64,000 nucleotides of DNA from CBDFMG01 sp965221205 [NCBI: bacterium] (GCA_965221205.1 OZ244870.1:3038001-3102000), one strand, 5' to 3'; shown: positions 46,821 to 56,083, numbered from the stretch's first letter. The notes: a model not told the origin generated them from the sequence alone. Numbers and translations: made by a program.

Positions 46821-47006
46821 AAGGTTCTCAAATTGTACAGCACGAAGAGTAAAATAATACTTGTAAAAGCCACATGTATTTCTTAGAATTCATATTATAA
46901 TTTCCAATACATTCTGACGAAGTATATCACATCTTATAAGAGCGTCATGTTTCAACACAATCCCCGTTGATTTCTTTCAATGAATCGATATGGGGGGTAT
47001 CGGATA
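46821..47006 (+). promoter_or_regulatory. Repeated promoter/leader element, copy 2
   Basis: Box GGTTCTCAAATTGTACAG; TTGTAA at 46861-46866; 17-nt spacer; TAGAAT at 46884-46889. The leader TCTGACGAAGTATATCACAT, CATGTTTCAACACAATCCC and GATATGGGGGGTATCGGAT matches copies 4, 8 and 9. The amidohydrolase ATG follows at 47033. Confidence 0.8.
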
Positions 47007-47032
47007 AATTCTAACATATTATTGTAACTAAA

Positions 47033-47962
47033 ATGGCACATGAGATAATAGACGCACATACACACTTCTTTTCATATCAATTTTTCTCTGCACTTATACA
47101 ACAGAAAGACAAGAATGCCGATATTGAAGAATCTTTGCATCTAATTCAGAGCAGCCAGGGAGTAGAGATCCCCGATAGTAACGTTCAAGAACATACAAAA
47201 AAATGGCATGCGGAAATGGATACATTCGGAGTCAGCCGGATGGTAACCTTTGCCAGTCTTCCCGAGGAATCCGATGCCGTTGCAGAAGCAGTACAGTTAA
47301 GTTCAGGCAGATTGACCGGCTTTACGCTTTTAAATCCTTGTGCTAAAAATGCTGTTGCTTCTGTTCATGCCGTTCATAAAAAAGGTTTCAAGGGATTACT
47401 CTTTTTTCCGGTCATGCATAGTTACAGTATATCAGATGAATCCATAATCCCTGTATTGAAAACCGCTGCGCTCTACGGCATGGTCATTCTTGTACATTTC
47501 GGGCTGCTTTCGATACCACTTCGTGATGTGATCGGGCTGCCGCGTCCGTTTGATATACGCTATGGAAATCCACTTGATCTCCAGGTGACTGCCAACAGGT
47601 TTCCTGAAACAATTTTTGTCATTCCGCATTTCGGCTGTGGTTTTTTTCGTGAAACACTCATGCTTGGCTCACTCTGCGAAAATGTTTATGTTGACACATC
47701 AAGTTCGAACAGGTGGCTACGGACACAGCCTGAAAGTATAACGCTGACCGATGTTTTCAAAAAGGCGTTTGAGATATTTGGAAGCAGCCGGATCATATTC
47801 GGGACTGATTCATCGGTCTTTCCCCGCGGCTGGAGAAACGATCTTTTCCGGGAGCAGTTGGATATTTTAAATTCTATTGGTTTAAATCAGGATGACCAAC
47901 ATAATGTTTTCGCAGGCAATGTCAAACGTATTCTTAAACTCAAAAGATTATGCATCGAATGA
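47033..47962 (+). CDS. Amidohydrolase-2 family metal-dependent hydrolase
   Basis: 309 residues, cytosolic. TIM-barrel amidohydrolase: EIIDAHTHFF (HxH metal ligands on strand 1), TFASLPEESDAVAEA, GFKGLLFFPVMHSYSISDES, MVILVHFGLL (His), FVIPHFGCGFFRE (His) and IIFGTDSSVFPRGW (Asp on strand 8). Members decarboxylate or hydrolyse aromatic and lactone substrates. It is driven by promoter copy 2. Confidence 0.88.
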   Translation: MAHEIIDAHTHFFSYQFFSALIQQKDKNADIEESLHLIQSSQGVEIPDSNVQEHTKKWHAEMDTFGVSRMVTFASLPEESDAVAEAVQLSSGRLTGFTLLNPCAKNAVASVHAVHKKGFKGLLFFPVMHSYSISDESIIPVLKTAALYGMVILVHFGLLSIPLRDVIGLPRPFDIRYGNPLDLQVTANRFPETIFVIPHFGCGFFRETLMLGSLCENVYVDTSSSNRWLRTQPESITLTDVFKKAFEIFGSSRIIFGTDSSVFPRGWRNDLFREQLDILNSIGLNQDDQHNVFAGNVKRILKLKRLCIE

Positions 47963-48100
47963 AATAGTTAATATATGTTGCAGTATTATTCATTTTATCC
48001 CCAAATTTAGTGGAAATGGTCCTTGAGGAGAGATAGCAATGGCTTATTGTATATTTAAAGAAGGTGATGTTCATAGAGTAGCAACCCGGAGGGGGAGACG

Positions 48101-48811
48101 GTGGAATACGGGAGGCGGAAGTCGAGTTGGCGGCGGTGCAGCCGGCATCTCGCCTGCTGCGGGTTTCTGTTCCTTGTTCTATGCCAAGCCTCGGGTTGCG
48201 GAGACAATGCGTCGCCCCCGGCCCCGACTCCATCTCCGGTCGCCGCCAACCACTCTCCGGTGGCCTCCGCTGCAGTGATTCCTGATCAGGCACTGCCGGT
48301 CGGCAGAAACGCAGCGACCGTTGACATGGCACCGTACTTTACCGATCTGGATGGGGACATGCTGACGTATACAGCTGTTTCCAGTGATGCTGGCGTCGTG
48401 ATCGCCAGCGTGTCGGGAAGCACCGTGACGCTCACCCCGGTGAGTGCCGGGGCCACGACCGTGGCTGTCACGGCCATGGACCCCGGCGGGGCGACCGCAA
48501 CACAGTCGATTGCTGTGACGGTCCAGGAGTCGGAGCCCCCGCCGCCGAGCACTCCGTATCTGGTCGTGGCGTTGCCGTCGGTGAGTGACAGCAACCCGGT
48601 CGCCAACGCGGAGTTCACGTTCTCGGCGACAGTACGGAACGTCGGGGATGGAGACGCAGCAGCCACGACGCTGCGCTATTACCGGTCCACAGACGCGACG
48701 GTCACCACATCGGACACGGAGATTGGTACGGACGCGGTGACAGCGCCCTCGACCCCAGGCACGTACTACTACGGCGCGTGTAATGAGAAGTATATACAAT
48801 GCTTTGGGTAG
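48101..48811 (+). CDS. Truncated lipoprotein with cadherin/Ig-like and CARDB domains
   Basis: GTG start gives a signal with lipobox LCQASGC, a proline-rich spacer, then an Ig/cadherin-like domain (VDMAPYFTDLDGDMLTYTAV, VTAMDPGGATATQSIAVTV) and a CARDB domain (TFSATVRNVGDGDAAATTLR, APSTPGTYYYGAC). The coding sequence is GC-rich up to 48781 and then breaks mid-domain into the AT-rich 80-nt repeat, which supplies the last nine residues. Surface adhesin-type protein, almost certainly non-functional or a chimeric join. Confidence 0.7.
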   Translation: MEYGRRKSSWRRCSRHLACCGFLFLVLCQASGCGDNASPPAPTPSPVAANHSPVASAAVIPDQALPVGRNAATVDMAPYFTDLDGDMLTYTAVSSDAGVVIASVSGSTVTLTPVSAGATTVAVTAMDPGGATATQSIAVTVQESEPPPPSTPYLVVALPSVSDSNPVANAEFTFSATVRNVGDGDAAATTLRYYRSTDATVTTSDTEIGTDAVTAPSTPGTYYYGACNEKYIQCFG

Positions 48812-48867
48812 TATGCTGCTCTGCTTCATTGATAGAGTCTCGCCTGAAAAAAATAATTCAGGTTTTT
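48782..48867 (+). repeat. 80-nt repeat, copy 2, ending in a terminator
   Basis: Mate of 43830-43909. It ends with CCTGAA (48843-48848) and TTCAGG (48857-48862) followed by TTTTT, an intrinsic terminator. It abuts the GC-rich block exactly. Confidence 0.8.
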
Positions 48868-49037
48868 CAATTCTTAGATGTGACTGATTCGATTGTTATC
48901 TGAAAAGAAATAACTATTGTAATTAAATTAAATGTTTATTAGTATTAACGTAATTAGTCCGAAATGGTCCGGCGATACACAATGTATAGTAGTCCAACCC
49001 GTTAATCTTTTTAACAAATTAAGAGGAGTGTTATAGT

Positions 49038-49979
49038 ATGAATATCAGGTACAATTACTCTATTCTCTATATTGTCTCCGTATGCGGATTCTTAGTCGGT
49101 TGTGGTTTGGATAAACCGCAAATAGAAGAAGGAAATAATTGGATAACACTTCTTGACAAGGATTTAAGCAAATGGAATGTTTTCATGGGTGTTCCTCATA
49201 CAAGTGTTGATCTCCCCGGGTATCCTAAGGGAGACGGTATCCAAGGAACACCGATCGGCTTGAATAATGACCCTTTAAATGTCTTTACGGTTGAGGAATT
49301 GGATGGAACACCTGTACTTCGTATTTCAGGCGAGATTTATAGCGGGTTAAGCACAAAAGAGGAATTTGAAAATTACCATTTGAAAATGGAACATAAATGG
49401 GGTGAAAAAAGGTATGAACCACGATTAGAAAGACAAAGAAAGAATGGCGGGATACTTTATCACGCTCAGGAACCATACGGCCAATTCTGGAATGCCTGGA
49501 TGAAGGTACTAGAAATGCAGGTTCAGGAGGGTGATATTGGGGATTTTGATCCTCTGGGTGGAACTAGTATGGAAATCAGGGCTTCAGAAACAAAAGAAAA
49601 TCGTCCGGGTGATTATTATTTTGGGGATACCCTATGGATCTATGATCCCGCTTCAGAACCAAGGGAGTTTCGAAGCGAATTTGAGCCGGCCAGAGTCCGC
49701 AAAATCCGCGACTATGAAAATCCCACCGGAGAATGGAATACCTTAGAGTTGATTTGTCTGGGAGACAAGAGTCTTCATATCGTCAATGGTCATGTGGTTA
49801 TGGTTTTGGAGAATGCAAAAAACTGGCTGGATGATGAAAATTATCTGCCTCTAACGCGTGGGAAGATTGAATTACAAGCGGAAGGCGCCGAAATCTTCTA
49901 CCGCAACATTAAAATACGTGAGATAGAATCAATACCGGATACGTATTTGAAACAAACTATATTGCCTCAGACAAAGTGA
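49038..49979 (+). CDS. DUF1080 (3-keto-disaccharide hydrolase-like) lipoprotein
   Basis: 313 residues. Lipoprotein signal IVSVCGFLVGC (lipobox LVGC), then a concanavalin-like DUF1080 domain: WITLLDKDLSKWNVFMG, VLRISGEIYSGLSTKEEFEN, YHLKMEHKWGEKRY, NGGILYHAQEPYGQFW, EWNTLELICLGDKSLHIVNG and the terminal GKIELQAEGAEIFYRNIKI. The family cleaves 3-keto-glycosides or binds glycans, usually beside oxidoreductases; here the PQQ dehydrogenase gene follows after 100 nt. The ribosome site AGGAGTG fixes the start. Confidence 0.9.
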   Translation: MNIRYNYSILYIVSVCGFLVGCGLDKPQIEEGNNWITLLDKDLSKWNVFMGVPHTSVDLPGYPKGDGIQGTPIGLNNDPLNVFTVEELDGTPVLRISGEIYSGLSTKEEFENYHLKMEHKWGEKRYEPRLERQRKNGGILYHAQEPYGQFWNAWMKVLEMQVQEGDIGDFDPLGGTSMEIRASETKENRPGDYYFGDTLWIYDPASEPREFRSEFEPARVRKIRDYENPTGEWNTLELICLGDKSLHIVNGHVVMVLENAKNWLDDENYLPLTRGKIELQAEGAEIFYRNIKIREIESIPDTYLKQTILPQTK

Positions 49980-50079
49980 TTTGGTGATAAATTGCCATTC
50001 AAGGTTTACCGGGGAGATCTCTCAATCCACAGTTAAATATAAAGCAATAAGGAATTTAAATGACTTATTGTAAATTTTA

Positions 50080-52281
50080 ATGAAATCGATATACCACACT
50101 TCTGAAAATAGGCTTGATAGGGTGGCACTTCTCAGACGAATGAGTTTTATACTTATCCCGCTGTTTATCCTTTTGAGCTGCGGAGGTCAGGAACGTGAGG
50201 TACCTGAAACAGGGTACGAGACCTGGAACGTCTACGGCGGAGATGCCGGTTTCAGTCACTATTCCCGGCTCGACCAGATAAACCGCAGCAACGTCCATCG
50301 CCTTGAAGTGGCCTGGACTTTTGATTCCGGCGATGCATTCCCGGAATCCGAATTACAATCCAATCCCATTATTATCGGGAACATGCTCTACTCCGTCACT
50401 CCCCAACGAAAAACATTCGCGCTAAACGCAGCTACTGGTGAACTGGTGTGGAGTTTCGATCCTTCATATGGCGCCGGGGCACGCGGACTCATTATGTTCA
50501 GGAGTGTCAGTTATTGGACTGACGATACGGACAAACGAATTTTCACCGTTTTTAAGAATTATCTTTACGCGCTTGATGCCATGACGGGTGAACCGGTTGC
50601 CGGCTTCGGTAACGGTGGACGCGTGGACATGCGTGAAAACCTGGGACGCCCCGTAGAAGAAGTCTCCATTACCGCTTCCAGCCCGGGAGTCATCTATAAA
50701 GATTTAATTATTATGGGAAGCAAGGTTAGCGAACGGCTCCCCGCACCGCCAGGCGATATACGTGCGTACGATGTCCGTACAGGGGAACTTCGCTGGACGT
50801 TCCATACTATTCCCCGTCCTGGCGAACCGGGATATGAGACCTGGCCTGAAGATGCCTGGCTCTACACAGGCGGTGCCAACAGCTGGGGCGGAATGAGCCT
50901 GGATGAGGAACGCGGCATTGTATTTGTTCCCACAGGGTCCGCATCATTCGATTTTTACGGTGCCAACCGCCTCGGTGACAACCTCTATGCCAACTGTCTC
51001 CTCGCACTCAAAGCTGATACCGGCGAACTCGTCTGGTATTTTCAACTGGTGAAACACGATGTCTGGGACCGTGATCTGCCGACACCACCCGCTCTTGTCA
51101 CCGTGGAACGTGACGGTCAACTGATCGACGCAGTTGCACAGCCGTCTAAATACGGGAGTGTTCTTGTATTCGACCGCGAGACAGGCGAGTCTCTTTTTCC
51201 ATTGGAAGAAATAAACGTACCTCCTTCGGATGTGGAAGGCGAAGTCCTCTCAGAGACGCAAATTATGCCGCTGGAACCACCACCGTTCGCCAGGCAGATC
51301 TTTACAGAAGACATGGTTACCGACCGTACCCCTGCAGCCCATGATGATGTATTAAAACGGCTTCGGTCAATGGTGAGCGGCCCTCAATTCACGCCACCTT
51401 CAACAAGAGGGACTATTGTCTTTCCCGGCTTGGACGGCGGCCCCGAATGGGGCGGCCCTGCATTCGATCCGGAAACAGGACTGCTTTACGTTAATTCCAA
51501 TGAAATGGCCTGGATAACTAAACTTGTGGAAAACAGTGTATGGAATAAAATGACGAACAGCCGGGAATTGTATGAAACCAATTGCGCAAGCTGCCATAAA
51601 ACCGATATGAGCGGATCACCGCCGAATTTCCCGTCACTTCTTGATTTATCCGAATTGTATGACCAGGAGGATTTCATCGAGTTCACTGTCAATGGTGCGG
51701 GGCGAATGCCCGCTTATTCCTATCTGACGGAAACGGAACTCGAAGCGATCGCCCGTTTTGTTCTCTACGGTGAAGAAAAGGAAGTGGACCGCGGCAGGAA
51801 TATTCGTTCTCCTTATGAGTTGAAGTACCTCTTGGCCGGCTATAACAAGTTTCTCGATCCCGAGGGTTACCCCGCTATGAAACCTCCGTGGGGAACGCTT
51901 AATGCTCTTGACCTCGACACGGGAGATTACCGGTGGCAGATCCCTTTTGGGGAGTATCCGGAGTTGGCTGCACAGGGGATGACAAATACCGGCTCGGAAA
52001 ATTATGGCGGCCCAGTTGTCACCGCAGGGGGATTACTCTTTATTGGTGCTACCGTATATGATAATAAGTTTCATGCCTTCGATAAATTGACCGGAGAATT
52101 ACTGTGGGAAACCACGCTGCCCTACGCGGCAATCGCTACACCGGCAATTTACGAGGTCGGTGGCCGGCAATTCATTGTAGTTGCCGCAGGTGGCGGCAAA
52201 GGGCAGATCTCAGGCTACTCAGAATTTTCAAAGCCTCAACCTTCCGGCGCACTATACGTCGCTTTTGCCCTTCCGGAGTAA
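50080..52281 (+). CDS. PQQ-dependent dehydrogenase with inserted c-type haem domain
   Basis: 733 residues. A lipoprotein-type signal lies near residue 25-40 (LIPLFILLSCGGQ), so translation may start at a later Met or Val. The eight-bladed quinoprotein propeller includes SHYSRLDQINRSNVHRLEVA and WTFDSG, ASSPGVIYKDLIIMGSKVSE, GGANSWGGMSLDEERGIVFV, and QLVKHDVWDRDLPTPP (catalytic Asp region). Near residue 500 a cytochrome c domain (YETNCASCHKTDM, CxxCH haem site) interrupts the propeller, which resumes at GTLNALDLDTGDYRWQIPFG. It oxidises a sugar or alcohol in the periplasm and passes electrons to the haem. Confidence 0.92.
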   Translation: MKSIYHTSENRLDRVALLRRMSFILIPLFILLSCGGQEREVPETGYETWNVYGGDAGFSHYSRLDQINRSNVHRLEVAWTFDSGDAFPESELQSNPIIIGNMLYSVTPQRKTFALNAATGELVWSFDPSYGAGARGLIMFRSVSYWTDDTDKRIFTVFKNYLYALDAMTGEPVAGFGNGGRVDMRENLGRPVEEVSITASSPGVIYKDLIIMGSKVSERLPAPPGDIRAYDVRTGELRWTFHTIPRPGEPGYETWPEDAWLYTGGANSWGGMSLDEERGIVFVPTGSASFDFYGANRLGDNLYANCLLALKADTGELVWYFQLVKHDVWDRDLPTPPALVTVERDGQLIDAVAQPSKYGSVLVFDRETGESLFPLEEINVPPSDVEGEVLSETQIMPLEPPPFARQIFTEDMVTDRTPAAHDDVLKRLRSMVSGPQFTPPSTRGTIVFPGLDGGPEWGGPAFDPETGLLYVNSNEMAWITKLVENSVWNKMTNSRELYETNCASCHKTDMSGSPPNFPSLLDLSELYDQEDFIEFTVNGAGRMPAYSYLTETELEAIARFVLYGEEKEVDRGRNIRSPYELKYLLAGYNKFLDPEGYPAMKPPWGTLNALDLDTGDYRWQIPFGEYPELAAQGMTNTGSENYGGPVVTAGGLLFIGATVYDNKFHAFDKLTGELLWETTLPYAAIATPAIYEVGGRQFIVVAAGGGKGQISGYSEFSKPQPSGALYVAFALPE

Positions 52282-52350
52282 AATCAGAATCGATGATCCC
52301 CACATCAACTAATCTCTTATCGTTATATAGTTCTCATCCTATCTGAATAT

Positions 52351-52450
52351 AGTTCTTATCCTATTCTGAGGAGCAGAAATCACTTGTATAAGCCACATCT
52401 ATATAATAATATTCATTACACGCTGACAAAGTACATTTCATCGATAAAAA
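52351..52450 (+). promoter_or_regulatory. Repeated promoter element, copy 3 (partial box)
   Basis: The box is degraded (AGTTCTTATCCTATTC) but CTGAGGAGCAGAAATCAC, TTGTAT (52384-52389), a 17-nt spacer and TAATAT (52407-52412) are kept; leader CGCTGACAAAGTACATTTCA matches the family. It precedes the DoxX gene. Confidence 0.6.
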
Positions 52451-52467
52451 ATAAGAAATGGGGAGAT

Positions 52468-52910
52468 ATGAAAATTAAAGCCATTCGACATACGACAAAT
52501 AACAAGATTGCTGGAGGTGTTCGTCTGATGCTTGCTGTTGTTTTCCTTATGACTGGTCCCATGAAGTTACTGGTGCCTCAGCTTTCAGATGCGTGGTCCG
52601 GGCAACTGCTAACTGCCCAGATCCCTCTTTATGAGATTTCGAGGTGGACAGTTCCCCTTATTTAGAGCTACTGTTGGGTTTAGTACTGGCTTTAGGGCTT
52701 TTCTCCCGCCCAAGTGCTGTTGTTGTCATTGGTATCATGATTGTAGCAACATATGTGCATATTGTCGTAGATGATCCATCACTCTTTCCACTTCAACCTC
52801 AAGAACCAATCATTCCAATTATGATCATTATAATGAGCATCTTGATTTTATGGCAAGGAGCAGGCGCATGGAGTATGGATTGGAGAGCAAGTAAAAATAC
52901 TTCTATTTAA
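52468..52910 (+). pseudogene. DoxX-family membrane protein, one frameshift
   Basis: ATG at 52468 after GGGGAGAT. First frame: GGVRLMLAVVFLMTGPMKLL and YEISRWTVPLI, then a stop; second frame: ELLLGLVLALGLFSRPSAVV, MIVATYVHIVVDD and a last helix ending at 52910. Joined, they form a normal four-helix DoxX protein of about 145 residues; a single base is lost near 52660. DoxX proteins are quinone- or thiol-linked membrane components. It could also be a sequencing error. Confidence 0.8.
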
Positions 52911-52919
52911 TACCTCCTC

Positions 52920-53100
52920 AAAGGTTCGCACAACGTACAGCCCGAGGAGCAGTAATTGCTTGTAATTGCCATATACATACCTTACCATTAATACCAAAGT
53001 ACCAGTACACTTTGACGAAGTATATCACATCCTGAAAAAGCATCATATTTCACACAAAACCCAATTAATCTCTTTCAGAGAATTGATATGAGAAATATCC
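52920..53100 (+). promoter_or_regulatory. Repeated promoter/leader element, copy 4
   Basis: Box GGTTCGCACAACGTACAG, CCCGAGGAGC; TTGTAA at 52960-52965, 17-nt spacer, TACCAT at 52983-52988. Leader TTTGACGAAGTATATCACAT, CATCATATTTCACACAAAAC and GAATTGATATGAGAAATATC. The next gene starts at 53471. Confidence 0.8.
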
Positions 53101-53470
53101 GTATATAGCTGTCAGAAAAAAATGTTGCTATTCGAAAACAGGAAAGTACCTTTATTGATAAGACTAATCATACTATCATTTATTCTGAACTGATTTCTTG
53201 TGAACACATCAGCACTCGTTCATACGTTGATCTTGTGATTAAAAATGGTGCGAAATCGAAGTAATATAATATCTTAAAATGGCTTTAGCATCCACATATT
53301 TACGGAAAATAATAATTTCCAATTATGTACTCATACTTTCTTTAGTATAAGTAAACAGCCTGCTTTCAGCTGGGGAATAAACTGCAATACATTTTTTAAC
53401 TGTCTTTTTACCGAATCATTATTCATAAATATCCATCAATTACTACTGGTGTTGTGTCAAAATCCGGGAG
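53101..53470. other. Long leader before the 53.5 kb amidohydrolase gene
   Basis: 370 AT-rich nt without a gene. It ends with CCGGGAGGTGTTT before the ATG, a good ribosome site. The stretch looks like an insertion between leader element and gene compared with other copies. Confidence 0.45.
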
Positions 53471-54877
53471 GTGTTTATGCGAATTACAAAATATTTTTTC
53501 AATACGTGCTGTATACTAATAGTGCTCATGGTTTGTGTGCCACAGTGGACGCGAGCTCAATCTATAAAGGACACTGACGTATATCGCCGTTTACAACACG
53601 CAATTGACCGCATATGGATTGTAGATACACACGAGCATTTGGGAAGCGAGGAGGACTATTTAAAAAAGCCTGTCGATTTCCTGGCGAGAATGCTTCATTA
53701 TGTTGAATCAGATCTGGTCTCGGCAGGTATGGAGCGTCCACGGGGACTTGACTGGGGTGTTAAATTTGACATCCAGGATACATCCAAACCCCTGAGTGAA
53801 CGATGGCCTGTATTTATGAAATTCTGGAACGAAATGCGATTCACAGGCTATGGCAAAGCCATGCAAACCGTTGTGAACGATTTGTACGGACTTGACATTA
53901 ATACACTTACTCCCGCTTCAGCAAAAGAATTGAACAAAAGAATTGAAGCAGCCAATACACCCGGTCTTTATCGCCGGATATTAAAAGACAAAGCCAGAAT
54001 AGATCTCTCAATGGTCGATATCGAAAGAACGGACGTTGATAGGGAGTTTTTTGTCCCGGTGATGTGCTTTGATTATTTCATGGAAGCTCAAAGTAAAGTA
54101 CAATTGGAAGCCATTAGCGGCAATACGGGTGTACCAATCCGCAGCCTCCAAGACATGGTTACGGCTCTTGAAAAAGCATTCGACGATGCTGTCAACGAGG
54201 GTATTGTCGGCATCAAATCGCGCCTTGCTTATGACCGTAGGATTTATTATCCAAGACCAACAGAAGCTGAAGCGGAAGCAGCGTTCAACAAAATCTTGGG
54301 AACATACATCGGTTATGCCCGGACAAAAAAGGTTCCATCATGGGAAGAAATTGAACTCTATCAGAATTACATAATGCACCAGATATGCCGGCTTGCTGCA
54401 GAATATAAGATCACTTTTCAGATTCACACGGGCATTCAGACCGGAGCAGGAAATATCGTTACGAATGCAAAACCTACAGACCTGCTCAATTTAATCATGG
54501 AATATCCGGACGTCAAATTTGACCTTTTCCATGGCGGTTATCCGTACGGCCGGGAACTTGGCGCCATGGCAAAAAACTTTCAAAATGTATATATTGACAT
54601 GGTCTGGACGACAATAATATCACCGAAACTTTCGAGAGAATTCCTGTCTGAATGGATCGAGATTGTTCCTGCTAATAAAATCATAGCTTTCGGCGGTGAT
54701 TACTCCTATGTGGAAGGTGCCTATGCACATGCCAAAATGGTAAGGGAAATGGTAACGGAGACGCTAGCTGAAAAAGTCATTTCAGGGTACCTCACGGAAG
54801 AAGAAGCAAATGAGCTCGCAATAAAATTTCTAAGAACAAATCCGATTGAATTGTTCAATCTGCCGCTTCAGAAATAG
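53471..54877 (+). CDS. Exported amidohydrolase-family hydrolase
   Basis: 468 residues. Signal peptide ITKYFFNTCCILIVLMVCVP, cleaved near WTRAQ. Amidohydrolase barrel: RIWIVDTHEHLGSEEDYLKK (HxH), EYKITFQIHTGIQTGAGNIV (His), VKFDLFHGGYPYGRELGAMA (His), KIIAFGGDYSYVEGAYAHAK (Asp). It resembles the uronate isomerase/amidohydrolase-2 group. Exported, with unknown substrate; it belongs to the promoter-copy 4 unit. Confidence 0.85.
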   Translation: MFMRITKYFFNTCCILIVLMVCVPQWTRAQSIKDTDVYRRLQHAIDRIWIVDTHEHLGSEEDYLKKPVDFLARMLHYVESDLVSAGMERPRGLDWGVKFDIQDTSKPLSERWPVFMKFWNEMRFTGYGKAMQTVVNDLYGLDINTLTPASAKELNKRIEAANTPGLYRRILKDKARIDLSMVDIERTDVDREFFVPVMCFDYFMEAQSKVQLEAISGNTGVPIRSLQDMVTALEKAFDDAVNEGIVGIKSRLAYDRRIYYPRPTEAEAEAAFNKILGTYIGYARTKKVPSWEEIELYQNYIMHQICRLAAEYKITFQIHTGIQTGAGNIVTNAKPTDLLNLIMEYPDVKFDLFHGGYPYGRELGAMAKNFQNVYIDMVWTTIISPKLSREFLSEWIEIVPANKIIAFGGDYSYVEGAYAHAKMVREMVTETLAEKVISGYLTEEEANELAIKFLRTNPIELFNLPLQK

Positions 54878-54910
54878 ATTTGCCAGGCAACTCTGATTTT
54901 GAGCAGACCG

Positions 54911-55909
54911 TTAGTGCTCCTTGCTAATGGACGCCGCCCAGGTTTCGTATTCCTTGAGGCAATCCTCCGGACTGACGAACTTCTTCCAGACCAAGCGTGC
55001 CCGGAATCCATACTGTTTGCCTTCTTCGATCTTGTGAATGACGTACTGGAAGTCCCAGGCAGGCCGGGGAACTTCGGGCAATTTGAACTTGAAGAGGCTG
55101 AAGCGAACCTCATCCTCCGCGCTGTACATTTTGTTGAACATCAACATGAAGACCATGCCCTTGGCCGCTCGACCGTAGTAGAAGGGCTTGGTGAACCGGG
55201 GATAATCGTAGCTCCACGAGTTCAGCTTCCAGTTGTGGTCGGGGTCGTACTCTTGATCGGCCGCAGGGAGACTTCGGTAGGTGCCGCCTTGGTTCCAGTC
55301 AGCATGGCCTTTTGGTGCATCTGCTTTGATCCACTTCACTTTCTGCTCCGGTCCCTCGACACCCCGGAAGTTGAGCGCCACCTCCTCGACATCGTTCATG
55401 TAGTTGGCGAAGAAGAGGATGGCGTAGCCCCGCGTGCCGAATAGTGCCTTGTCATGAGGGGTGGTGCGGAAGTCCACGTCGATGTAATGCGGCGTGGTGA
55501 CGGCGTAATTTAACGTGCTGGACATGGCCCACGGGGAGTCCTCCTTGTTTCGCACAAGCTGGGCCGATTTCCCATCCGGCAACGGGACTAGGGCGAATTT
55601 GTCCTGTCGGGGCGTGAAGGAGTTGTTCGGATTCTTGTGGCCGGACGTGATGTGTTCAAAGTTCAATCCAGTGCCTGCATCGGTGTTGGCCGAGTCGAAG
55701 GCATGGAACTCTGGGGCATCCTTCTGGTGGAATAATGAAGCCAGTCCGCTCAGGACCTCCGGGGATTGGGCATTGTCTCGAATGGAAACCTTCAAATCGC
55801 CCTCCGTGATAGTTAGAATATTGCTGACTGGCTTGTCATCCGCCGCCGGCTCATTACTCCTACACGCCAACACAAAAACAAGTAGACACAAACTAATGAA
55901 GAGTCTCAT
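54911..55909 (-). CDS. Lipoprotein of unknown function (GC-rich import)
   Basis: 332 residues from the ATG at 55907-55909, chosen for AAGGAG six bases upstream. Signal MRLFISLCLLVFVLACRSN with lipobox VLAC. Body: ASLFHQKDAPEFHAFDSANT, NYAVTTPHYIDVDFRTTPHD, GYAILFFANYMNDVEEVALN, RFTKPFYYGRAAKGMVFMLM and RPAWDFQYVIHKIEEGKQYG. Similar lipoproteins occur in Planctomycetota and Verrucomicrobiota; no activity is known to me. It is the only minus-strand gene in this island and clearly richer in GC, so it was inserted between promoter units. Confidence 0.78.
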   Translation of the reverse strand: MRLFISLCLLVFVLACRSNEPAADDKPVSNILTITEGDLKVSIRDNAQSPEVLSGLASLFHQKDAPEFHAFDSANTDAGTGLNFEHITSGHKNPNNSFTPRQDKFALVPLPDGKSAQLVRNKEDSPWAMSSTLNYAVTTPHYIDVDFRTTPHDKALFGTRGYAILFFANYMNDVEEVALNFRGVEGPEQKVKWIKADAPKGHADWNQGGTYRSLPAADQEYDPDHNWKLNSWSYDYPRFTKPFYYGRAAKGMVFMLMFNKMYSAEDEVRFSLFKFKLPEVPRPAWDFQYVIHKIEEGKQYGFRARLVWKKFVSPEDCLKEYETWAASISKEH

Positions 55910-56004
55910 GGATTTCTCCTTAGGCATAACACGTTATTCTATAGTTTTCCATATACTATACCATATTAAATACATTTATCTCAAGTCACAAGAACAAAAA
56001 GCAT

Positions 56005-56073
56005 AAAGGTTCGCAAATCGTACAGCCCGGGGAGCAAAATTTACTTGTAAAAGTAGTATGTACTACTTAGTAT
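56005..56073 (+). promoter_or_regulatory. Repeated promoter element, copy 5
   Basis: Box GGTTCGCAAATCGTACAG, CCCGGGGAGCA; TTGTAA at 56045-56050; 17-nt spacer; TAGTAT at 56068-56073. There is almost no leader: the first Met of the sugar dehydrogenase is about 20 nt beyond the -10, so translation may be nearly leaderless. Confidence 0.8.
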
Positions 56074-56083
56074 TTAACTCAAT

